64,000 bases of DNA, from assembly GCA_028277185.1 (NCBI GenBank), contig JANQGQ010000044.1, forward strand, positions 124,001 to 188,000. Reading direction: 5' to 3'. Source of the stretch: Woeseiaceae bacterium. Lineage in GTDB: Bacteria; Pseudomonadota; Gammaproteobacteria; Steroidobacterales; Woeseiaceae. This document shows, piece after piece, positions 35,183 to 43,217 of this stretch. The first letter of the stretch is position 1. Every line of letters starts with the position of its first letter. Made by a program: the position numbers and the translations under genes. The notes under the pieces were generated by a model. It worked only from the letters and a program-made list of their open reading frames with translations, searched no databases and had not been told where the DNA came from.

Positions 35183-36973
35183 CTAGCTCTTCATGAGCAC
35201 GTAGGAGCCCGGCGCATCCTCGAGCGCCGGCAGGCCGCCTTCTCCCGGAATCCGGGCCGGAACCTGCTCGCCCGAGTAGCCGGCCAGCCAGCGGTCCCAA
35301 TCCGTCCACCAGGAGCCGGGGTGCGAGGTCGCCCCGGCGATCCAGGCTTCGATGTCCTTCGGCTGCTCCTCGTTCATCCAGTAGTTGTACTTGTTGGCGG
35401 CCGGCGCGTTGATGACGCCGGCGATGTGGCCGGACCCTGCCAGCATGAAACGAACGGGGCCGCCGAACAGGTTGACGGCCTTGAACACCGATTCATAGGG
35501 CGCGATGTGATCTTCCTTGGCTGCCTGCAGATAGATGGGCGTCTTCACTTTACCGAGATCGATCGGCACGCCGCCGAGCTCGATTCCGTCCGGTTTGGCG
35601 AGGTTGTTCTTCAGATACATCTCCCGCAGGTAGAACATGTGCAGCTCGCGCGGCATGCGCGTCGTATCGGAGTTCCAGTACAGGAGGTCGAACTGCAGCG
35701 GATCCTTACCCAGCAAATAGTTGTTCACATAGAACGACCAGATCAGATCGTTTGCCCTGAGGAGATTGAACGCGGAGTACATCGAGTTGCCGTCGAGGTA
35801 GCCGAGCTCCGCCATCTTGCTGTCGAGGCTTTCCAGCTGCTTTTCGTCGATGAAGACCTTGAGGTCGCCGGCCTCCGAGAAGTCCATCTGCGCGGCGAAG
35901 AAAGTGTTCGCCTTGATGCGGTCGTCGCCGTTTGCCGCCATGTACGCCAGCGCGGCTCCGGTCAGCGTCCCGCCGATGCAGTAGCCGATAGTCGTGACCT
36001 CGCGCTCGCCGGTCGCCTTCTCGACCGCGTCGAGCGCTTCGAGTATTCCCTCCTTGAGGTAGTCCGTCATCGTCTTGCCGGCGAGTTCCGAGTCCGGATT
36101 GGCCCAGGACACGACGAACACCGTATAGCCCTGGTCGACGGCCCAGCGCACGAAGGAGTTCTCCGGCTGGAGATCGAGTATGTAGAACTTGTTGATCCAC
36201 GGCGGGAAGATCAGGAGCGGCCGCTGGTACACGGTGTCCGTGGTCGGTTGATACTGCAGCAGCTGCATGATGTCGTTCTGATAGACGACCTTGCCCGGTG
36301 CCGTCGCGATGTTCTTGCCGACTTCGTACGCCGCCGGGTCCGTCATCATGATCTTGAGCTGGCCGTCGCCGGCTTCGAGGTCGCGCTTTAAGTTGTCGAG
36401 TCCCCGGATCAGGTTCTTGCCGCCGCTTTCGACGGTTTCCTTGATGACGTCGGGGTTCGTGAGCATGAAGTTGCTCGGTGACAGCGCGTCGGCGATCTGT
36501 TTGGTATGGAAGTCGACCTTGCGCGCATCTTCCTCGCTCAGGTTGTCGATGTCCGCCATCGTCTTCGTCAGCCAGCGGCTGGTGATCAGATAGGACTGGC
36601 GAATGACGTCGAAAACCGGATTGTCCTCCCATTCGCTGGATTTGAAGCGGCGGTCGCCCCGTTCGGGCTCGGCAACGGGCTCCGTCTCGGCGCCAAGCAT
36701 CTTCTTGGTCGCGTGCTCCCAGAGGTCGAGATGCTGCTGCCACAGATCGAGGTTCGCCTTGACGATTTTCTCCGGATTGCCGGCGAGCTGCCGCGCGCCC
36801 TCGGCGAACGAGCCCATGGCATTGAACGGGTCGAGCATGGATGTCAGCGCCTCCTGCGGGGAGACCATCATCTTCTTCAGGGTTTCCTGATTCTTCGCGA
36901 GAATGCTCATGAACTCGGCTGCCATCGCATCGAAATTCCCGGTCGGCGTTTCAGTCTTGCGGGTGTCGGCCAC
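35183..36973 (-). CDS. phaC: class I polyhydroxyalkanoate synthase
   Basis: PhaC polymerises 3-hydroxyacyl-CoA on the granule surface. At 596 residues it is a full class I enzyme. The lipase-like box is TTIGYCIGGTLTGAALAYMAAN, with nucleophile Cys332. The Asp is in QAAKEDHIAPYESVF and the His in LAGSGHIAGVINAPA. Landmarks LIFPPWINKFYILDLQPENSFVRWAVDQGYTVFVVSWANPD and HPGSWWTDWDRWLAGYSG are those of class I synthases. The N-terminal 100 residues are variable and Met-rich, with a phasin-like ELMSILAKNQETLKKM helix. It lies 4 bp after phaR, whose product controls granule proteins, and is followed 2 bp later by the thiolase. Confidence 0.96.
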   Translation of the reverse strand: MADTRKTETPTGNFDAMAAEFMSILAKNQETLKKMMVSPQEALTSMLDPFNAMGSFAEGARQLAGNPEKIVKANLDLWQQHLDLWEHATKKMLGAETEPVAEPERGDRRFKSSEWEDNPVFDVIRQSYLITSRWLTKTMADIDNLSEEDARKVDFHTKQIADALSPSNFMLTNPDVIKETVESGGKNLIRGLDNLKRDLEAGDGQLKIMMTDPAAYEVGKNIATAPGKVVYQNDIMQLLQYQPTTDTVYQRPLLIFPPWINKFYILDLQPENSFVRWAVDQGYTVFVVSWANPDSELAGKTMTDYLKEGILEALDAVEKATGEREVTTIGYCIGGTLTGAALAYMAANGDDRIKANTFFAAQMDFSEAGDLKVFIDEKQLESLDSKMAELGYLDGNSMYSAFNLLRANDLIWSFYVNNYLLGKDPLQFDLLYWNSDTTRMPRELHMFYLREMYLKNNLAKPDGIELGGVPIDLGKVKTPIYLQAAKEDHIAPYESVFKAVNLFGGPVRFMLAGSGHIAGVINAPAANKYNYWMNEEQPKDIEAWIAGATSHPGSWWTDWDRWLAGYSGEQVPARIPGEGGLPALEDAPGSYVLMKS

Positions 36974-36977
36974 GTCA

Positions 36978-37472
36978 TTACTCCGTTTTATCGTCTGACT
37001 TTTTATAGTCTGATTTTTTTTCGTCTGATTTGCGGCTGCCGCCCAGCATCGCTTCCTGAAGCGACTGCCAGGCCTTCAGGTTGGTTTCGGCGAGATTCTG
37101 CATCGTCGACAGCGGCGTCGCCTTGAGGGCCTGGCGCATCTGTTCCTGATACTCCGCCTGCTGGCTCATGAACGTCTCGAAGCTCGAGTTGAGAAACTCG
37201 CCGACGAGATCCTGCATCGGATTGCCATAGAGCCGGATGATGCTCATCAGGAAGCCGGCATCCAGCATCGGTCTGCCGCCGAGCTCGCGTTCGGCGATGA
37301 TCTGCAGGAGGACGCTGCGGGTGATGTCGTCGCCGCTCGTATCGTCGACAATCCGGACGTCGGTTCCGGAGACGATCAGCTCCCGGATGCCGTCGAGCGT
37401 GATGTGGCTCGAGCTGACCGTGTCGTACAGGCGCCGGTTTGCGTACTTCTTGATGAGATGAGGTTCGGCCAT
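36978..37472 (-). CDS. phaR: PHA synthesis repressor PhaR
   Basis: PhaR is a DNA- and PHA-binding repressor that shuts off phasin synthesis until granules are present. ATG 37472 starts MAEPHLIKKYANRRLYDTVSSSHITLDGIRELIVSG, the canonical PhaR DNA-binding domain. The middle part (ITRSVLLQIIAERELGGRPMLDAGFLMSIIRLYGNPMQDLVGEFLNSSFETF) is the accumulation domain. The 164-residue protein ends in a charged tail of three K-S-D-x-K units made by a short repeated DNA sequence (36990-37035). It leads the phaR-phaC-thiolase transcript. Its likely target is the phasin promoter about 600 bp away. Confidence 0.95.
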   Translation of the reverse strand: MAEPHLIKKYANRRLYDTVSSSHITLDGIRELIVSGTDVRIVDDTSGDDITRSVLLQIIAERELGGRPMLDAGFLMSIIRLYGNPMQDLVGEFLNSSFETFMSQQAEYQEQMRQALKATPLSTMQNLAETNLKAWQSLQEAMLGGSRKSDEKKSDYKKSDDKTE

Positions 37473-37578
37473 GGCTTCGGAGTTCCCGGCGTCGCGATCG
37501 ACGGCTTGGTCAATGCTACCGCCTTTACGGCCCGTTAACACTCGGCGGGTACAGTCAAACGCGCCCTGAAAGGCAAAA

Positions 37579-37606
37579 AAAAGGCGCCCGTCACCGGGCG
37601 CCTTTT
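37579..37606 (-). terminator. rho-independent terminator after phaP
   Basis: A perfect 12-bp stem (AAAAGGCGCCCG / CGGGCGCCTTTT) encloses a 4-nt loop. In the minus direction the stem runs into eight T residues (plus-strand A-run 37575-37582). It lies 28 bp beyond the phaP stop, between phaP and phaR, and separates the two transcripts. Confidence 0.92.
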
Positions 37607-37633
37607 CCTCGAGAAATCATGGCCCAGGGGGGG

Positions 37634-38008
37634 TCAGGCCGCTTTCTCGGTGGCCGCTTTCGTGGCTTTCTTGACCGGCTCGACGATGTCCTGGTCGATC
37701 AGGGTCGCGGTGGCGTCCTTCAGATCGTTGCCCAGCTCGACGTATTCGCCGGCGCGCGTCGATACCAGTTCGGCGAACGCCTTAGTGGTTTCGACCTGGC
37801 GCTCGAACAGCTCCTTGGGTTCGCTGACTTCGAGCGGCAGGCGCGCCTGCTGCACGGCGAAGTCGACGACGTCGCCCGCGAAGGCGTAGTTCTTGCGTGC
37901 GATCTTCTCGAACGCGTCGACATAGGCGCCCGTGAAGTGTTTGACGGGCTCCATGCCCTGCTTGCCGAATTCGTTCAGCTTCTCAAAATTGTCCATAAAG
38001 CTCGTCAT
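37634..38008 (-). CDS. phaP: phasin family protein
   Basis: This 124-residue granule-associated protein coats PHA inclusions. It shows the phasin pattern: MTSFMDNFEKLNEFGKQGMEPVKHFTGAYVDAFEKIARKNYAFAGDVVDFAVQQARLPLEVSEPKELFERQVETTKAFAELVSTRAGEY, an all-helical amphipathic chain without Cys. It ends in an Ala/Lys-rich tail (KKATKAATEKAA) as many phasins do. ATG 38008 has AGGAG eight bases upstream. It is a single-gene unit: an AT-rich promoter lies upstream and a strong terminator downstream. Transcription is very probably repressed by PhaR, encoded next door on the same strand. Confidence 0.93.
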   Translation of the reverse strand: MTSFMDNFEKLNEFGKQGMEPVKHFTGAYVDAFEKIARKNYAFAGDVVDFAVQQARLPLEVSEPKELFERQVETTKAFAELVSTRAGEYVELGNDLKDATATLIDQDIVEPVKKATKAATEKAA

Positions 38009-38038
38009 GGTCTTGGCTCCTGGGTATCCGGGGTGATG

Positions 38039-38080
38039 TTGCAGTGCAAAATACTAACAGATTCTTTTTGCGTTGCAACA
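38039..38080 (-). promoter_or_regulatory. phaP promoter with TGC-rich PhaR-type sites (predicted)
   Basis: In the minus direction a -35-like TTGCAA (plus 38073-38078) and a -10-like TAGTAT (plus 38051-38056) are 16 bp apart. Two similar elements overlap them: TTTGCGTTGCAACA at 38067-38080 and TTGCAGTGCAAA at 38039-38050. TTGC/GCAA-rich motifs are the known type of PhaR target in front of phasin genes. The surrounding 100 bp is much richer in AT than the window average. The identification is by eye. Confidence 0.55.
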
Positions 38081-38180
38081 AGTTTTTTCGTGATATCCAT
38101 AAATCCAATAAAATTCAATTGTTTAATAAAACCGTAAGAAACCTTTAACTACTGCGACGCAAAAGGGCGATAATTTCCGC

Positions 38181-38228
38181 CGCACTGTCGCGGTGCATTG
38201 GCTCGTGGCCGGCGCACTGTCGCGGTGC
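38181..38228. repeat. pair of identical 16-bp near-palindromic repeats upstream of a small ORF
   Basis: The sequence CGCACTGTCGCGGTGC occurs at 38181-38196 and again at 38213-38228, starts 32 bp apart (three helical turns). Each copy is itself nearly symmetric (GCAC...GTGC). The spacing on one DNA face and the position about 125 bp before the small ORF's start suggest a dimer-binding operator pair. The rest of the 38009-38352 gap holds the phaP promoter and no gene. Confidence 0.5.
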
Positions 38229-38352
38229 TCCCGGGGCTATCGCCGCCACCTAAGTGATTGAACGCCCGTGCCGGAGCGTCTGGCACGGCTATTGCAACAG
38301 TCATTGGCGGGTACTACTGAGCGAACGCTCCTCACACAACAGGAGGCACGGC

Positions 38353-38538
38353 ATGTTTCACGGTGACGAACAACTTGCGGACGCGCTCCTTCAGCGCGCC
38401 GAATCCGATACGGACGCTCCGATCGAGGATTGCCTGATCGTCGGCGGCTATGTGACGGCATGGGAACCCGAGGTGCACCTCACGGCGCCGGATTACGCGG
38501 CGTTCGGCGACGACCTCGAAGCGCCGCGCGCGGCCTGA
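38353..38538 (+). CDS. small acidic protein, 61 residues, unknown
   Basis: ATG 38353 follows a perfect AGGAGG ribosome site (38341-38346), which makes translation likely although the product is not recognised. The protein is acidic, starts MFHGDEQLADALLQRAESD and ends in DDLEAPRAA. It has one Cys (EDCLIV) and no membrane segment. The frame is open upstream to 38254, but the ribosome site marks the real start. It faces the MBL hydrolase gene (convergent, 26 bp) and diverges from phaP. The two 16-bp repeats upstream may control it. Confidence 0.65.
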   Translation: MFHGDEQLADALLQRAESDTDAPIEDCLIVGGYVTAWEPEVHLTAPDYAAFGDDLEAPRAA

Positions 38539-38564
38539 AGCTAAAGGGCCGGCCGCAGACTGTC

Positions 38565-39317
38565 TCAGGACGCGGGTGTGGGCAGCGGCACGGGCGTGCC
38601 GCTGCGGGCTACCGTCAGTCCATGCTCTTCGAGCACGACGGCGCTGGCCTCGGAGCCATAGTGGTAGCAGACGAGGCGCGATCTCAAGGCCGGGCTGTAC
38701 TCGCGAAGCAAATCCTCGATGCCCGTGTGAGCCGGATTAGCCTCGACGCCGCAGTCGTGAAAAACCGTTTCGCCGTCCGCGGCGACGGCCGCCAGCACCT
38801 CGGGAATCGGCCGCGTGTCGCCCGTGTACACGAACGCGCCGGCCAGCTGTAGCCCGAAACAGAAAGCCGGCTGCATGTGCCGCGACTCGAAGACTCGGAA
38901 CCAGTAGTCGTCCAGCCAGAAACCTTCCGACACCGGGATCAGCTGGAACGCGTCCCAGAAATTGACCCGACCCTCGGCGCGGATGAACTGATTGCAGACC
39001 AGGCGCGCCTGTAGCGAGGGGACGATAGCCGCCGCGGCGAACAGCCTTATTCGTCGTTCCGGGTCTGCCTGGGCGGCGACGATGGTGCCGTGAAACAGCT
39101 CCTCCATGCCGCCGACGTGGTCGAGATGCGTATGCGTCAGGTACAGGTTTTCGGGGTCCGCGCCGTAGCGCCGGCGATACGCGTCGAGGGCGCCGGGCGG
39201 GCAGTCGATCATCAGGAAGGGTTCGGCGTCGCGCTCGACGACCGCAACCGGACCCAGCTCCGCGCCCGGTCCGCCTATCCCCGGAAATCTCATCGCGAAG
39301 GCGCTGCCGTCTGCCAT
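38565..39317 (-). CDS. metallo-beta-lactamase-fold hydrolase (RNase Z-like)
   Basis: This is an MBL-fold protein of 250 residues. The zinc motif is LYLTHTHLDHVGGMEELFHG (H-x-H-x-D-H), with further ligands in FVYTGDTRPIPEVL (Asp) and LVCYHYGSEA (His). The order and spacing resemble the RNase Z/ElaC-like branch, which includes phosphodiesterases and arylsulfatase-like enzymes. There is no signal peptide; it is cytosolic. Neither ATG 39317 nor ATG 39296 has a clear ribosome site; the shorter form MRFPGIGGPGAELGP would begin at the first beta-strand. A role in tRNA 3' processing is possible but the RNase Z exosite arm was not recognised. Confidence 0.82.
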   Translation of the reverse strand: MADGSAFAMRFPGIGGPGAELGPVAVVERDAEPFLMIDCPPGALDAYRRRYGADPENLYLTHTHLDHVGGMEELFHGTIVAAQADPERRIRLFAAAAIVPSLQARLVCNQFIRAEGRVNFWDAFQLIPVSEGFWLDDYWFRVFESRHMQPAFCFGLQLAGAFVYTGDTRPIPEVLAAVAADGETVFHDCGVEANPAHTGIEDLLREYSPALRSRLVCYHYGSEASAVVLEEHGLTVARSGTPVPLPTPAS

Positions 39318-39559
39318 ATCTGGGAATTGCCCGATGTCCTGTCCGCCTGGATGCCGAATGCGCGGCCGGCCATCACCCGAAAATCGTCAATGGTCGCCGA
39401 TAAGGCGCCGATTATGGGTGTCTTTGCCGGGAAGGGTAAAGAGCCTGGCTATGTCGTACCGCGCAGGTTCCTAGGTAGATTCCCTGACGATTGCTGCGGA
39501 CGCTTCTTCGTAGACTGCCCGAAACAACAAGTCACCCTAGAAGATGAGAAGGGGGTTCC

Positions 39560-40327
39560 ATGCGAACAGCCTGCATGCTGTTTATAGCCTTGGGTACCGT
39601 CGGCATAAGCGGCGAATCCGCCGCCCAGCAAACCGTTGACGACGCCGTACGGCTGCAGTCTTCGAGCATTGAAACCAGTGCCGAGGTTCAGGAGCGAATC
39701 GACGCGCTCGACGACGAAACGCGCCAGATGCTCGAAGAGTATCGGGCCGCGATGACTCAGGTCAGCGATCTCAATGCGTACAACGACCAGCTCGAGCGGC
39801 TCGTCGGCACGCAACGCGTCGAACTGGCGGACTACGAGCGGCAGTTCAACGACATCGAGGTGACGAAGCGGCGGATTCTGCCGCTGATCGTGCGACAGAT
39901 CGACGTGCTCGACGAGTTCGTGGGTCTCGACATGCCGTTCCTCGTCGACGAGCGCGCACTCAGAATCGCGGAGCTGCGCAATCTGCTCGAACGGCCGGAG
40001 GTACCGACGTCCGAGAAGTACCGGCGCGTTAGCGAGGCCTACCAGATCGAGCTCGACTACGGGCACACGATCGAAGCCTACGAAGGCGAGCTCGAGGACA
40101 ACGGCGAATCCCGTACCGTGAACTTCCTTCGTTTCGGCCGCCTGGGTCTGTACTACATGACGCTCGACGGCCTCGAGATCGGTTTCTACAACGCCCAGAC
40201 CGGCGAATGGGAACGGCTCGACAGCGAGTACTTGCAGCCGCTTGACCGTGCTATCCGGATAGCACGCAAGCAACTGCCGCCCGATCTGGTGCGCTTGCCC
40301 GTACCCGCGCCGGAGAACCGGACATGA
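39560..40327 (+). CDS. DUF3450 periplasmic protein, first gene of the TtpC/TonB operon
   Basis: This 255-residue exported protein (signal peptide MRTACMLFIALGTVGISGESAA) has a long coiled coil (about residues 25-110, VQERIDALDDETRQMLEEYRAAMTQVSDLNAYNDQLERL). A C-terminal domain follows with LPLIVRQIDVLDEFVGLDMPFL, VNFLRFGRLGLYYMTLDG and WERLDSEYLQPLDRAIRIARKQLPPDLVRLPVP. This is the DUF3450 pattern. In Vibrio and Shewanella a DUF3450 gene heads the ttpC-exbB2-exbD2-tonB2 operon. Here its stop overlaps the next start (ATGA), and all six genes to 44404 are in one transcript. It probably bridges the ExbB-like proton channel to partners in the periplasm. Confidence 0.92.
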   Translation: MRTACMLFIALGTVGISGESAAQQTVDDAVRLQSSSIETSAEVQERIDALDDETRQMLEEYRAAMTQVSDLNAYNDQLERLVGTQRVELADYERQFNDIEVTKRRILPLIVRQIDVLDEFVGLDMPFLVDERALRIAELRNLLERPEVPTSEKYRRVSEAYQIELDYGHTIEAYEGELEDNGESRTVNFLRFGRLGLYYMTLDGLEIGFYNAQTGEWERLDSEYLQPLDRAIRIARKQLPPDLVRLPVPAPENRT

Positions 40328-41664
40328 AGACTTCTAAGCTGTTTATTGCCGTCACGATCGGGTTGCTGCTCGCGGCCGGTTCGGCACAGGCCAGCATCGC
40401 GGAGATCGATGCGCTCGTCGAGGCTGTCCGTCAGGAGGCGCTCCAGGAGGCCGCCCACGACGAGGAACGCATCGAGCGCTTCCTCGAAGCAAGAGAGGAT
40501 CAGCAGGAGCTGCTGCGCGACGCCCGGGCGCAGTTGGCAAGAGCCAACGCGCGGGCCGATGCATTGCGCGTCGAGTATGAAGAAAACGAAAGAACGCTGA
40601 CGCAATACGAAGGCGAGCTGCGCGAGCGCGCGGGCGATCTCAACGACACGTTCGCGATCGTTCGTCAGGCGGCGTTGAACGCCAACAGCGTTCTCGAGAA
40701 CTCGCTGGTTGCCGCGGAGCAGGCGGAGCGCTCACCGTTCCTCGAGCAGCTCGGCAAAGGCGAGCAGCCACCGACCATCGACGACATCAAACGACTCTGG
40801 ACGAGTGTCCTGTCCGAGATCAGCGAGTCGGGCAAGGTCGTCACGTTCCCCGCAACGGTCATCAAGCCGCAGGGCGACGAAGTCGATCAAACGGTTACCC
40901 GCGTCGGCGTGTTCACGTCAGTGAGCGACGGTGCGTATCTGCGCTTCTTGCCGGACACCGGCAAGCTGGTCGAGTTGAGCCGGCAACCGCCGCCGCGCTT
41001 CCAGGGGATGGCGCGCAATCTCGCGTCGACGACCGAGGGCGTGACGTCCATGGCGCTGGATCCGTCCAAGGGCGCCATTCTGAGCCTCATGGTGCAGTCG
41101 CCCGACATGGGTGAACGGGTCGATCAGGGTGGAACGATCGGTTATCTGATCCTCGCGCTTGGCGCGATCGGTCTCCTGATCGTGCTGCGTCGTGCGTTCG
41201 GCCTGTTCGTGGCGCGGCGCGCTGTCGAAAAACAGGCCGCTTCGGATTCCCCGGATGGGCGCAATCCGCTCGGGCGCTTGCAGCAAATCGCGCAGGAGCA
41301 CAAGAAGGAGGACCCGGAGGCGACTGCGATCCGCCTCGACGAGCAGCTTGCCGAGGAGAGTTCGCTCCTGAACCGCGGACTGCCCACGCTGGCAGTGCTT
41401 GCCGCGGTCAGTCCGCTGCTCGGACTTCTCGGGACGGTAACCGGGATGATCGAGACCTTCCAGTCGATCACGCTGTTCGGTACCGGCGATCCGAAGCTCA
41501 TGTCGGGTGGTATCTCGCAGGCGCTCGTGACGACTCAGCTGGGCCTGGCGGTGGCGATTCCGCTCGTACTGCTACACTCTCTGCTGACGGGGCAGGTCAA
41601 CCGCCTGGTCGAGCGCCTCGGCAAACACAACAGCGACATGCTGACGGGTTATGGTCTGGGCTAA
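40324..41664 (+). CDS. TtpC-type long ExbB-like proton-channel protein
   Basis: This 446-residue member of the MotA/TolQ/ExbB family carries an N-terminal extension. A signal peptide (MKTSKLFIAVTIGLLLAAGSAQAS) and a periplasmic coiled-coil domain (about residues 25-260) precede three membrane segments: about 270-297 (GYLILALGAIGLLIVLRRAFGLF), about 355-380 (LAVLAAVSPLLGLLGTVTGMIETF) and about 395-425 (GISQALVTTQLGLAVAIPLVLLHSLL). The last two carry the conserved ExbB/TolQ helices. TtpC of Vibrio is needed by the TonB2 system; the long periplasmic part is thought to span to the outer membrane. It overlaps DUF3450 by 4 bp and the short ExbB by 14 bp. Confidence 0.92.
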   Translation: MKTSKLFIAVTIGLLLAAGSAQASIAEIDALVEAVRQEALQEAAHDEERIERFLEAREDQQELLRDARAQLARANARADALRVEYEENERTLTQYEGELRERAGDLNDTFAIVRQAALNANSVLENSLVAAEQAERSPFLEQLGKGEQPPTIDDIKRLWTSVLSEISESGKVVTFPATVIKPQGDEVDQTVTRVGVFTSVSDGAYLRFLPDTGKLVELSRQPPPRFQGMARNLASTTEGVTSMALDPSKGAILSLMVQSPDMGERVDQGGTIGYLILALGAIGLLIVLRRAFGLFVARRAVEKQAASDSPDGRNPLGRLQQIAQEHKKEDPEATAIRLDEQLAEESSLLNRGLPTLAVLAAVSPLLGLLGTVTGMIETFQSITLFGTGDPKLMSGGISQALVTTQLGLAVAIPLVLLHSLLTGQVNRLVERLGKHNSDMLTGYGLG

Positions 41665-42175
41665 CTACATCGAAGGACTCTCGGCCCTGTTCGATCAGGG
41701 CGGCTACACGCTGTGGGCGATTCTGGTCGCCTCGATCCTGCTGTGGATACTGATCGTCGAGCGCTACTGGTCGCACGCGCGGGAGCTGCCGCGGTTTCGC
41801 GCCAGGCTCTTTTCCGAGTGGCAGGCGCGCAAGGCAATGGGCGCCTATCAGTCGTTCAACCGGATTCAGGCGCTGGTCGGCGATCTGCGCGCGGAAGCAA
41901 GCCGCAACCTGCCGGCATTGAATGCGTTGACGACGATCCTGCCATTGTTGGGTCTCCTCGGGACCGTGTCGGGAATGATCAAGGTCTTCGACGTCATCAC
42001 CGTGTTCGGTACCGGTAACACCCGGGGCATGGCGTCGGGGATTTCCGAGGCACTCGTGACGACGATGGCCGGCCTGTTCACGGCCCTGTCCGGCCTGTAC
42101 TTCGTGTCCGATCTGGAAAACCGCGCCGACGATATGGCGCGCCGCTTCGAAGCGGATTTGGTGGAGGAACAGTAA
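41651..42175 (+). CDS. exbB: ExbB proton-channel subunit
   Basis: This 174-residue MotA/TolQ/ExbB family protein has three membrane helices: YTLWAILVASILLWILIVERYW (about 17-40), ILPLLGLLGTVSGMIKVFDVI (about 98-120) and GISEALVTTMAGLFTALSGLYFV (about 128-155). It lacks the periplasmic domain of the preceding TtpC-like protein. With ExbD it forms the proton channel that energises TonB in the inner membrane. It overlaps the previous gene by 14 bp, and its stop overlaps the exbD start by 1 bp (TAATG), so translation is coupled. Confidence 0.94.
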   Translation: MVWANYIEGLSALFDQGGYTLWAILVASILLWILIVERYWSHARELPRFRARLFSEWQARKAMGAYQSFNRIQALVGDLRAEASRNLPALNALTTILPLLGLLGTVSGMIKVFDVITVFGTGNTRGMASGISEALVTTMAGLFTALSGLYFVSDLENRADDMARRFEADLVEEQ

Positions 42176-42588
42176 TGGCAACCCGCGATCACTTGAAAGC
42201 CGAATCCGGGCCGACCGCGCTGAACATCACGCCGTTGATCGACATGGTGTTCATCCTGTTGATCTTCTTTGCGGTGAACGCATCCTTCGTCAAGGAAGCG
42301 GGCGTCGAGATCGAAAGACCGAGCGCCCGTACCGCGGAGACCAAGCAGCAGGCGAACATCATGATTGCCGTGACCGAGAACGACGAGGTCTGGGTCGATC
42401 GCCAGCGCGTGGATCCGCGCAGCGTCCGCGGCCACGTGGAGCGGCTGCACGCCGAAAATCCGGAAGGCTCCGTCGTGATCCTCGCGGACGACCAGTCGCG
42501 CACAGGCCTCGTGATCGAAGTGCTGGATCAGGCGCGGCTCGCCGGTGTCGACAACGTCGCGGTAGCCGCGACGCCGCCGGGGCGCTAG
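42175..42588 (+). CDS. exbD: ExbD biopolymer transport protein
   Basis: This 137-residue single-span protein starts MATRDHLKAESGPTALNITPLIDMVFILLIFFAVNASF. Asp23 in PLIDMVF is the conserved proton-carrying residue. The periplasmic domain (VAVTENDEVWVDRQRVDPRSVRGHVERL, VVILADDQSRTGLVIEVLDQARLAG) is a normal ExbD/TolR fold. It partners ExbB to convert proton flow into movement of TonB. Confidence 0.95.
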   Translation: MATRDHLKAESGPTALNITPLIDMVFILLIFFAVNASFVKEAGVEIERPSARTAETKQQANIMIAVTENDEVWVDRQRVDPRSVRGHVERLHAENPEGSVVILADDQSRTGLVIEVLDQARLAGVDNVAVAATPPGR

Positions 42589-42590
42589 TC

Positions 42591-43217
42591 GTGGCCGCGG
42601 CAGTCGGACAAGGCGCGCGAATCCCGGTCATCCTGATCGCGGCTTTACTCATCAATGTCGTGTTGTTCACGGCCATCGAATTCATGGTGGGCTCCAAGCG
42701 CGTGCGCCTGACGCCGGCCGAAGACATCGACATCGCCAACTTCATCCGCATGCACGAGGAATCGCGCGAAGTCCGCTCGCGGCGGGACCCGAACGCCCCG
42801 CAGAAGCCGCAGAACGAAGTGCAGCGCGATCTCGAGCGCCTGTCGGCCGCGAGTACCGGCGGCATCGGCGACATGCAGTTCGACGTTCCCGATTTCGACG
42901 TCGAGGTCGGACTCGATTTGGGCAGCGGCATTGCGCTGGCACGGGAACTGACGCCGCTCGTGCGCGTCCCGCCCGACTATCCGATGAAAGCGCTGATGGA
43001 TGAGGTCGAAGGCTACGTCTTGCTGCGCTTCATCGTCACGGAAACCGGCTCGGTCGAGGATCCTGAAGTCCTGCGGGCGGAACCGCCGAACATCTTCGAT
43101 CGTGCGGCGCGGCGGGCCGTGATGCGCTGGAAGTTCCAGCCGCAGATCCGTAACGGTCAGCCGACGCGGGTGTATGCGATCTCTAAAGTAACGTTCGTAC
43201 TCGGGGACGACTCCTGA
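42591..43217 (+). CDS. tonB: TonB energy transducer (TonB2-like)
   Basis: GTG 42591 opens a 208-residue protein two bases after exbD. It has an N-terminal membrane anchor (IPVILIAALLINVVLFTAIEFMV) and a linker that is charged, not the Pro-rich spacer of classical TonB. The C-terminal domain reads PPDYPMKALMDEVEGYVLLRFIVTETGSVEDPEVLRAEPPNIFDRAARRAVMRWKFQPQIRNGQPTRVYAISKVTFVL. That is the standard TonB C-terminal fold with G-x-V-x-x-x-F and A-x-x-A-V-x-x-W-x-x-x-P. Short linkers are typical of TonB2-type systems paired with TtpC. It energises TonB-dependent receptors such as those at 19.7 and 31.4 kb. Confidence 0.93.
   Translation: MAAAVGQGARIPVILIAALLINVVLFTAIEFMVGSKRVRLTPAEDIDIANFIRMHEESREVRSRRDPNAPQKPQNEVQRDLERLSAASTGGIGDMQFDVPDFDVEVGLDLGSGIALARELTPLVRVPPDYPMKALMDEVEGYVLLRFIVTETGSVEDPEVLRAEPPNIFDRAARRAVMRWKFQPQIRNGQPTRVYAISKVTFVLGDDS

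Noticed and set aside
37579..37606. The phaP hairpin as a terminator for phaR as well
   Set aside because: phaR starts left of it and runs away from it, so it lies upstream of that gene; only phaP transcripts cross it in the functional direction.
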